Below, piece by piece: positions 57,613 to 64,000 of a stretch of DNA of 64,000 bases. The stretch comes from Nanobdellota archaeon (GTDB taxonomy: Archaea > Nanobdellota > Nanobdellia > Pacearchaeales > GW2011-AR1), in the NCBI GenBank assembly GCA_030698805.1, contig JAUYMA010000006.1, positions 31,092 to 95,091 of the forward strand. The letters run 5' to 3'. Made by a program: the position numbers and the translations under genes. Position 1 is the first letter of the stretch; each line of letters opens with the position of its first letter. The notes under the pieces are model-generated. The model made no database searches and had not been told where the DNA came from. It was given only the letters and a program-made list of their open reading frames with translations.

Positions 57613-59346
57613 CTAAGCTAATTTATAACTCAAGGCTAACTCTATTTCTTTTGATTCTCCTGCTTTTCTCACAAACTCAAGAAAGATTTCATCTGGTTTT
57701 CCGGGCCTGGAAGTAAATTCAGGATGAAATTGGGCCGCCATAAAAAAACGATGATTGGGAATTTCTAATATTTGCATTATCTTTCCAGGTTCATCGCATC
57801 CTGAAAAAACCATTCCTTTTTTTTCAAAAGTCTCAATAAATTCAGGATTGCATTCATACCTATGTCGAAATCTCCTCCGGATAATCGCAGAGTTATGAAT
57901 CCTCCTTGCAATAGTTCCGGGTTTGATGAAAACATCTTTTCCACCGAGCCTCATACTGCCCCCGAATCCTTTAACACTTTTTTGTTCAGGCAAGATATCA
58001 ATTACATTATATCTAGTATGCGGATCAATCTCAGCAGTATGTGCTCCTTCAAGCTCGCATACATTTCTCGCATATTCCACAAGAGCAAGTTGAAAACCAT
58101 AGCATAATCCCAAAAAAGGGATATTATTCTCTCTGCAATATTTTATGCAAGAAATTTTTCCCTCTACTCCCCTTGACCCGAATCCTCCCGGTACAATCAG
58201 ACCATGAACATTATTCAAGGACCCTTGAACGCTTATTGTCCCTCTTTCAATTTCAGCAGTGTCTATCCATTTTATTTTGATATTCTTTTTATAAAAGAAA
58301 CTGCAATGTTCTAAACTTTTGGTGATAGAAGCATAAGTATCGCTTGCCCCCAAATACTTGCCGGCAATGCCAATCACTATCTCAGGTTCTTTCTCGTCTA
58401 CATTCATTTTATCATTCCAAATCTGTAAAGATCCATTGCCTTCTATATGGAACTTTTCTTTTATGTTTAAGATCTCGCAAACTGCATCATCAAATCCCTC
58501 GTCCCTTAGATCTAAAGGCAAAAGATAAATATTTTTTATATCATGAACCCCAAACACTCTCCTTAAAGACACGTTTGCATGCAGGCTTATTTTTTCTTTT
58601 ACAGATTGGCCGATAGGGGACTCTGATCGGCATACAATAACATCTGGTTGGATTCCTATCTCCATTAGCGCTTTTATTCCCAATTGCGCAGCCTTGGATT
58701 TCTGCTCTCCTAAAGATCCAGGTTCCAAGATATAAGTAACATTGATGAAGCAAACATTTTCTTTCCCTTCCTCATAACTTAACTCTCTTAAAGCCTCCAT
58801 AGCAAACATGTTTTCATAATCCCCCACAGTGCCCCCAATTTCTATCAATATAACATCTGCGCCGGTTTTTACAGCGAGGTTTCTGACAGCGAGTTTTATT
58901 TCTCCAGTAACATGGGGAATAAATTGGACATCTTTGCCAAGATATTTGCCAGCTCTTTCTTTCTCGATAATCTGGCTATAAATCCTTCCAGAAGTTACAA
59001 AATTATCTTTAGTGAAACTTTTGTCCAATAATCTCTCATATGTGCCTAAATCTAAGTCAGTTTCAGTGCCATCATCTAAGACAAAAACTTCTCCATGCCT
59101 GAAAGGATTAAGAGTTCCAGCATCTACATTCAAATAAGCCTCGAGCTTCATGGGTTCTACCTTCATTTTACGGTCATGCAAGAGTTTTGCCAGAGTGCTG
59201 GAAATAGTGCCTTTCCCAATACCAGAAATAACACTTCCAGTAATAACAATATATTTAGTCTGGCCTATCCTATAGCCTGCAGGCATAGGAGAATAAAATT
59301 CTTCAGGTATATTGCTTGCCTCAAAATCCTCTTTTTTGTGTAGCAT
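57613..59346 (-). CDS. pyrG: CTP synthase
   Basis: 577 residues from ATG 59346; ATG 59367 is in frame and would add seven. Synthetase domain 'VITGSVISGIGKGTISSTLAKLL' and glutaminase triad with Cys in 'FLGLCYGFQLALVEYARN' and His-Glu in 'AAQFHPEFTSRP'. Converts UTP to CTP using Gln. The N-terminal 35 residues ('HKKEDFEASNIPEEFYSPMPAGYRIG') precede the usual start and look like an extension. TATA-like ttgtatattgg lies near 59387. Confidence 0.96.
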   Translation of the reverse strand: MLHKKEDFEASNIPEEFYSPMPAGYRIGQTKYIVITGSVISGIGKGTISSTLAKLLHDRKMKVEPMKLEAYLNVDAGTLNPFRHGEVFVLDDGTETDLDLGTYERLLDKSFTKDNFVTSGRIYSQIIEKERAGKYLGKDVQFIPHVTGEIKLAVRNLAVKTGADVILIEIGGTVGDYENMFAMEALRELSYEEGKENVCFINVTYILEPGSLGEQKSKAAQLGIKALMEIGIQPDVIVCRSESPIGQSVKEKISLHANVSLRRVFGVHDIKNIYLLPLDLRDEGFDDAVCEILNIKEKFHIEGNGSLQIWNDKMNVDEKEPEIVIGIAGKYLGASDTYASITKSLEHCSFFYKKNIKIKWIDTAEIERGTISVQGSLNNVHGLIVPGGFGSRGVEGKISCIKYCRENNIPFLGLCYGFQLALVEYARNVCELEGAHTAEIDPHTRYNVIDILPEQKSVKGFGGSMRLGGKDVFIKPGTIARRIHNSAIIRRRFRHRYECNPEFIETFEKKGMVFSGCDEPGKIMQILEIPNHRFFMAAQFHPEFTSRPGKPDEIFLEFVRKAGESKEIELALSYKLA

Positions 59347-59408
59347 AATAATAAAAGTTCTTTGCATTAAAAAACATTTCCAATATACAATAAATAGATG
59401 GATTAAAA

Positions 59409-59481
59409 CAGGCCTACAGGGAATCGAACCCTGATTTCCCGGTCCGAAGCCGGGGAGTCTAATCCATTAACTTATAGGCCT
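59409..59481 (-). tRNA. tRNA-Arg(TCG)
   Basis: Minus-strand cloverleaf: acceptor aggccta/taggcct, D stem agtt/gact, anticodon stem cccgg/ccggg with loop ctTCGga, T stem caggg/ccctg with loop ttcgatt, discriminator G. No intron. Reads CGA. Confidence 0.94.
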
Positions 59482-59551
59482 ACAAAATCATTAAATAATA
59501 GGGTTTTTTAATTGTATTGAAAAAGGATTGTATGGAAATTATAAAAAAGAG

Positions 59552-60682
59552 ATGAAAATTCAAGACTCAAATTTCTTAATAGCAGTATTTACTCTTATAG
59601 GCACAATCATAGGGGCAGGTTTCCTTGGAATCCCATATGTGGTAATGAAATCAGGGTTTTCTCTAGGAATGCTCAATATAATAGTTATTGCAATAATAGT
59701 TTGTATAGTCATGCTTTATCTAGGGGAAATAACCTTGAGAACAAAAAGAGTGCATCAACTTCCAGGCTATGCTGAAAAATATTTAGGAAGAAAAGGCAAG
59801 AAAGTTATGTTTTTAGCAGCTTCCCTAGGAATTTATACTGCTCTAGTTGCCTATTTAATCGCTGAAGGCGAATCAATCAGTTACCTATTGTTTGGTACAG
59901 TGCAATATTCAATCCATATGAGTTTTTTCTTCTGGTTCATTATGTCTCTAATAAGCTATTCAGGCATTAGAGCTTTAAGAAAAGGAGAGCCCCTGGGAAT
60001 AATGTTGATGTTTGCCATGATTGTCTCAATCTCAATTTTGCTTATCAATAAGATCAACCCTGAAAATCTTTCATACATCAACCTAGAAGAAATTATGACT
60101 CCTTTTGGAGTCATCTTATTTGCATTTTTAGGATTTACAGCTATACCTGAATTAAGGAGGATATTAAATAGTGAATGCTATTTAATGAAACGCTCTATTA
60201 TCGTGGCTTGCTCAATCAGCCTTATTGTTTATACCTTATTCACTCTTTTAATTCTTGGTTACAAAGGACTAGCCACTCCTGAAATCGCAACTATTGCTTT
60301 GGGAATACCATTTATAATTCTTGCAATGATTACAATGTTTAATGCTTATTTAGCGCATTCCATCGCTATGATGGATACATTCATGTTCGACTTTGAAAAA
60401 AAGAAAGCAAGAGCTTGGCTTTATACTGTCTCTCTCCCGATAATAATCTTAGTAATTTTAAAATTGATTAATAAAGCGAGTTTTACAATAGTCATGAGCA
60501 TAGGGGGGATTCTCTCAGGAGGGATAGTGGCAATCCTCATTCTTCTAATGGTAAGAAAAGCGAAATTACATGGGGAAAGAAAACCAGAATATTCTATACC
60601 TTATACAGATTGGCTGATCTGGGTAATTGCAACTCTTTTAATTCTTGGAGCCTTTTTCGAAATAATAAGCCTCTTTTCATAA
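59552..60682 (+). CDS. amino-acid permease (AAAP-type transporter)
   Basis: 376 residues from ATG 59552; a TTG at 59528 would add eight. About 11 membrane helices. The first helix 'FTLIGTIIGAGFLGIPYVVMKSG' carries the G-x-x-x-G-A/G-x-hydrophobic motif of amino-acid transporters, and the layout matches AAAP/SLC36-38-type permeases. Imports an amino acid, identity unknown; sodium or proton coupled by family. Fits an auxotrophic life style. Confidence 0.8.
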   Translation: MKIQDSNFLIAVFTLIGTIIGAGFLGIPYVVMKSGFSLGMLNIIVIAIIVCIVMLYLGEITLRTKRVHQLPGYAEKYLGRKGKKVMFLAASLGIYTALVAYLIAEGESISYLLFGTVQYSIHMSFFFWFIMSLISYSGIRALRKGEPLGIMLMFAMIVSISILLINKINPENLSYINLEEIMTPFGVILFAFLGFTAIPELRRILNSECYLMKRSIIVACSISLIVYTLFTLLILGYKGLATPEIATIALGIPFIILAMITMFNAYLAHSIAMMDTFMFDFEKKKARAWLYTVSLPIIILVILKLINKASFTIVMSIGGILSGGIVAILILLMVRKAKLHGERKPEYSIPYTDWLIWVIATLLILGAFFEIISLFS

Positions 60683-60727
60683 ACATAAAAACAATAATTA
60701 TTTATAGAGACCCCCATATAAAAATAA

Positions 60728-61828
60728 ATGAAAAAGAGATTGATAACTACATTTTGTGCTATCCTTCTCTTCCTCTCTGCACTTTCTCTTGTCTCTGGCT
60801 GTCAACCACTTCTAGAACCTCCCACATATATGACTCTAGAAGAGACAGTGAATGCTTCTCAATCAATTATTATTGCAGAAAAAGTTAGAGAAGGACCTAT
60901 CCAAGAGGAATTTCCATATGGAGGAGAACCTGAATGGGTAGAAGTAAGAATAAGTTCTGTTTTGAAAGGAGATTCTCTGGCCACAAATACAAAAATAAAA
61001 CTTTCCACCTCAAATCCTTGTGGTTACGATGATAGCTTCCCTGTTCCCCAGGATAAAACACAGTATATTATATTTCTAGGAACAAAAAGCAAGACTCCAT
61101 CCAACGAAGAAGTCTTTTATCCCGCCTATCCCAATGTCGGAATATCAAAAACCATTCCTAAGCCTGTGAGAATACTGGAAATAAAAGAAGATAATATTCA
61201 AGAACCAAATGTAACTCTTACTAAATTCGTAGATTTATATCTTAATCCCGGAAAGACTCTTTCAGTAGGCGAATATATAAGAATAAATAAGATAAAAAAT
61301 AGAGATTATAACGTAAGCGGGTATGTTATAGATAAAGGAAGTCTCCCCTGGAATTGCCCAGGTAATGCGGAATGCAGCCCTCCGATATTTACCGATTACT
61401 TAATAATCAATGATTCAAAAGAAGATTCTGAGGGATTATGGATTGGATATGGAGGTTATAATCCAAATAAATTTGAGATAGGAAAAAAGTTTATTTTTAT
61501 ATTAAAGCAGGAAGAAAATAAAACAAGAATGCAAGCTTATAGCGAAAGTGAAAATTGCGCAGAAAAAGGAGAATTTGTGAATCCTTCTCCAGGTTACAGC
61601 CCTGATTTCCCAGATGTTTGCTGCAAGGATCTAAAACCTGTGGGGGCCTATGATAAAGAAACCGGAGAGATGTTGGAAGGGACTCCCTATTTAACCTGTA
61701 TCTCTTGTGGGGATAAAATCTGCGAAAACACTAATATGGAAAATAAATATAACTGTCCTGAAGACTGCAGCAATAAGAAAACTTCTGCTTGGCAAAAAAT
61801 CATTAATTTCTTTAAGAGAATATTCTAG
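60728..61828 (+). CDS. lipoprotein-like surface protein with Cys-rich end
   Basis: 366 residues. Signal peptide with a lipobox-like 'LSLVSGC' at about 20-25 (Cys25). Beta-rich mature part, 'CGYDDSFPVPQDKTQYIIFLGTK', many N-x-S/T sites. The end contains 'CGDKICENTNMENKYNCPEDC', the EF-hand-like 'CGDxxC...CxxDC' repeat found in secreted microbial proteins, then a basic amphipathic tail 'WQKIINFFKRIF'. A surface-attached protein of unknown function. Confidence 0.6.
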   Translation: MKKRLITTFCAILLFLSALSLVSGCQPLLEPPTYMTLEETVNASQSIIIAEKVREGPIQEEFPYGGEPEWVEVRISSVLKGDSLATNTKIKLSTSNPCGYDDSFPVPQDKTQYIIFLGTKSKTPSNEEVFYPAYPNVGISKTIPKPVRILEIKEDNIQEPNVTLTKFVDLYLNPGKTLSVGEYIRINKIKNRDYNVSGYVIDKGSLPWNCPGNAECSPPIFTDYLIINDSKEDSEGLWIGYGGYNPNKFEIGKKFIFILKQEENKTRMQAYSESENCAEKGEFVNPSPGYSPDFPDVCCKDLKPVGAYDKETGEMLEGTPYLTCISCGDKICENTNMENKYNCPEDCSNKKTSAWQKIINFFKRIF

Positions 61829-61832
61829 CTTT

Positions 61833-63185
61833 TTATTTTAACAATTTCTGCAGAACTTCCCTTGCCACCTTAAAGTCTGCTCTCTTCTTGGTAACGGCCA
61901 TGATTTGCCCCATCAAGAAATCAAAACTCTTGCTCTCTCCTTTCTTATAGTCCTCGACTGCTTTCATATTCTTTTCCATGACCTCTCTGGCAATTTTCTC
62001 CAACTCTCCGGCATCGCTTATCTTACCTTCACTCTCAGCGCTAGGCATGAAGCTCTTAGGGTAAAACTTATTCAAAATCTCTTTGCCTTTCAAGGGAGTT
62101 ATCTTGCCGTCCTTTACAAGTCTAAGCAATAAAACAAAGTGCTCCACATCAATCTGCACCTCATCCAATTTTTTATTATTATAATTCAAAAATCTTAATA
62201 ATTCAATAGTGATCCAAGGAAGAGCAAACTGAGCATCAATTTTTTCAGCAACCTTTTCAAAAAACTCTACGATGTCAATATTCTTTGCTAATATTTCAGC
62301 ATTCTTTTTATCAATCTTATATTTCTTAATCAATTTCTCTAACTTTTTCTCAGGAGGCTCTGGAATTCTTGATTCTATTTCTTTAACAAAATTCTTGCTT
62401 AGAACAATATCCTGCAAATCAGGATCGCTGATAAATCGATAATCTGCCTGTCCCTCTTTAGTCCTCATCACAATGGTTTTTCCAGAAACATCATCATATC
62501 TTCTTGTTTCTCTAACTTTGCCGCCCTCTTGGCTTTGCCGGTCTAATTCATATTCTATTGCTTTCCCAATATTTTCAAGTGAATTAATATTTTTTATTTC
62601 AACTCTCTCGCTCTTCCCAGGAATGCTTACATTCACATCCACTTTTATTCCTGCATTTGAGTCAACACATTTCAGATAAGCCATATTGTGCAAAAGCTTT
62701 TTCAGCCAATCAATAACTTCTTCAGAAGTAGAAAAATCAGGCTCAGTAACAATTTCTACAAGAGGCAGCCCAGATCGATTATAATCAATCTCGCCCGTAT
62801 CAGGATTCCAGGATGCAGGATCTTCCTCAAGATGCATGCTGCTGATTCTTATTCCAAAAAATTTCCCATCGACTCCTGTAGGAATAGCGTGTGTTCCAGA
62901 TAAAGTATTTTGATATCCTTTCGGCATATCCGGCCAATCGTAATGTTTTCTCTGCCATACAGTTTGATTATTAATAGTGCATCCCAGCATTAATCCAATC
63001 ATTACTGCCTTTTCCACAGCACTTTTATTCGGCAGCATAGGCTTTGCCCCCGGCTGTCCCGTGCATATCGGACAAATATAGATATTGGGCTTTAATCCTC
63101 TCTCCCTGCTTGCCTTACATTTACAAAATAGTTTCTCTTTTGTAACTAAATAAGTATGAATTTCCAGTCCGATCATCCCGTTCAT
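61833..63185 (-). CDS. gatB: aspartyl/glutamyl-tRNA amidotransferase subunit B
   Basis: 450 residues from ATG 63185, chosen because an SD-like ggtg lies 8 nt before it; ATG 63203 would add six. Start 'MNGMIGLEIHTYL', zinc/kinase-site Cys in 'FCKCKASRE' and 'CPICTGQPGAKP', 'RKHYDWPDMPKGYQNT'. C-terminal YqeY-type domain is present. Kinase subunit of GatCAB that phosphorylates Asp- or Glu-tRNA. Partner GatA at 38.9 kb. Confidence 0.96.
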   Translation of the reverse strand: MNGMIGLEIHTYLVTKEKLFCKCKASRERGLKPNIYICPICTGQPGAKPMLPNKSAVEKAVMIGLMLGCTINNQTVWQRKHYDWPDMPKGYQNTLSGTHAIPTGVDGKFFGIRISSMHLEEDPASWNPDTGEIDYNRSGLPLVEIVTEPDFSTSEEVIDWLKKLLHNMAYLKCVDSNAGIKVDVNVSIPGKSERVEIKNINSLENIGKAIEYELDRQSQEGGKVRETRRYDDVSGKTIVMRTKEGQADYRFISDPDLQDIVLSKNFVKEIESRIPEPPEKKLEKLIKKYKIDKKNAEILAKNIDIVEFFEKVAEKIDAQFALPWITIELLRFLNYNNKKLDEVQIDVEHFVLLLRLVKDGKITPLKGKEILNKFYPKSFMPSAESEGKISDAGELEKIAREVMEKNMKAVEDYKKGESKSFDFLMGQIMAVTKKRADFKVAREVLQKLLK

Positions 63186-63247
63186 CTGTTCAACACCTTT
63201 CATTCAATCTCCAGAGTTGTCTGATTTTTAATTCTTTCCCAAAACAG

Positions 63248-63991
63248 CTAATATGTGCAAGCCACAGAAAGAGTCTGGCTTCCAGAAGTCACCCTGACGG
63301 TCGCAGTAGTTGGAGGATGAGTAGAATCATATACCCAGTCATTTAAGCCTGGAGCATCTTCATATGTCGTGCCCGTTGAGCTCGGAGATATGGGCAGATC
63401 TGAATCTCCTTGGTAAAAGAAGTATTCTGCCCTCTGGTCAAATACTGGAGTCCTCAAAACATAGGTATATAATCCATTACCCCCAGTTGCAATACCTTTT
63501 ACCGTATAACTCACTGGTTGCCCTGCAACTTGAGTATTAGGAGTAATTTTGCACGATGTTCCAGCAATATTCAAAGCCACATCAGGATAACCCACTTGAC
63601 AGCAGTGTAAGAATGACGCACAATATTTCCAAGTTGTTTCTACATCATTGTCCCATTCTTCGATCCCAGTTAGCAAAGGGTAATCAGCAGGGCATGCATT
63701 AACACTTTTGCAATCTCCTCCACTATAAAAACGTTGGCAGTTCTTGACGACAATTGGCCCTCCAGAACCGCCACTAACCCCTCCAGCTAACAGCTCCTGC
63801 ACAGTCTTAAAACTTCCATCAGCCATTTTCACGACTGTTTCATCAGCGCTATGCCCAAAAGTTGTTGCCTGAGCAGCAGGCCTGTCAAAAGTAGTTGTGT
63901 AAGCATAAGTTGCGATAGCACCGGCAAGAATTAGAATTAAGCCTAAAATAGAAAAAAATCTAGTCTTAGTAATATTCACCTCAAGCTTCAT
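63248..63991 (-). CDS. surface protein with shared N-terminal cassette (copy 2)
   Basis: 247 residues. The first 74 residues are near-identical to the gene at 54864 (membrane helix 11-31, then the FGHSADE segment). Then it diverges: Cys-rich 'NCQRFYSGGDCKSVNACPADYPLL' and 'KYCASFLHCCQVGYPD', followed by a beta domain with PKD/Ig-like pattern ('KITPNTQVAGQPVSYTVKG'). Seven or more Cys imply disulfides. Its promoter lies beyond the window. Confidence 0.65.
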   Translation of the reverse strand: MKLEVNITKTRFFSILGLILILAGAIATYAYTTTFDRPAAQATTFGHSADETVVKMADGSFKTVQELLAGGVSGGSGGPIVVKNCQRFYSGGDCKSVNACPADYPLLTGIEEWDNDVETTWKYCASFLHCCQVGYPDVALNIAGTSCKITPNTQVAGQPVSYTVKGIATGGNGLYTYVLRTPVFDQRAEYFFYQGDSDLPISPSSTGTTYEDAPGLNDWVYDSTHPPTTATVRVTSGSQTLSVACTY

Positions 63992-64000
63992 GCTTTTATA
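63780..64000 (-). repeat. direct repeat, 5' surface-gene cassette, copy 2
   Basis: Matches 55165-55385 in 221 bp with about seven mismatches. The repeat runs to the window edge, so it may be longer. Confidence 0.9.

Noticed and set aside
61833..63203. Reading this gene as a second GatE
   Set aside because: The CPICTG and RKHYDWPDMPKGYQ patterns are specific for GatB, whereas 46546-47985 carries the GatE start and PETD segment.
1..64000. CRISPR arrays, insertion sequences and prophage genes
   Set aside because: No regular short repeats with spacers, no transposase or integrase, and no phage structural genes were seen.

Overview
The window reads as a chromosome segment of a small-genome, AT-rich DPANN archaeon, most like Woesearchaeota/Pacearchaeota. 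Archaeal markers are MCM, aRF1 (NIKS and GGQ motifs), aIF2-beta, L15e, TFS, NAC, Sec61-beta, archaeal-type ProRS, ValRS and MetRS, GatDE, a His-type archaeal signal peptidase, TATA boxes about 25 nt ahead of start codons (leaderless genes), and a tRNA with an intron after position 37. Several genes look bacterial or simplified: AspRS, MnmA, an MsrB-like protein without its catalytic Cys, and an Nth without the Fe-S cysteines. I see no rRNA, CRISPR array, transposase or prophage. The placement rests on gene content only.

Layout. 0-11 kb: a zinc-ribbon/Hsp20-like protein, an HD hydrolase, VKOR, signal peptidase, TFS, a receiver-only regulator, tRNAs Ile, Gly and Lys (intron), topoisomerase I, L15e, a TrmB-type regulator and an unknown helical protein followed by strongly structured DNA at 11.0-11.2 kb. 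11-27 kb: metG; minD with an unknown partner; a minus-strand run nth, sec61-beta, nac, pepF, trmH; valS; then prf1, mcm, an RPA-like OB protein and a NUDIX gene. 27-33 kb: aif2b, DUF424, a KH protein and a DUF4389-like gene; tRNA-Asn; an operon of a TrpC-like protein, MnmA, an acetyltransferase and a nitroreductase; a 24-residue very basic protein. 33-38 kb: a double Lrp-like regulator, two unknown genes, VapBC with a palindromic operator, ftsZ, DHH and MBL hydrolases.

38-64 kb is notable for tRNA-dependent amidation: gatA, a gatC-like gene, aspS, gatE, gatD and gatB all lie here, so both GatCAB and GatDE are encoded. AspRS and GatE both lack the GAD insertion domain normally found in each. 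tRNA-Asn(GTT) is at 29 kb and no AsnRS is seen, which fits a non-discriminating AspRS feeding GatCAB.

Mixed among these genes are many secreted or surface proteins: a three-repeat secreted protein (41 kb), an 837-residue anchored protein built from about six N-x-H...C-Y-G/D-D modules (51-53 kb), and two proteins (54.9 and 63.2 kb) sharing a nearly identical 221-bp 5' cassette and promoter but carrying unrelated C-terminal domains. This last arrangement, and the structured element at 11 kb, are the best candidates for undescribed biology here.
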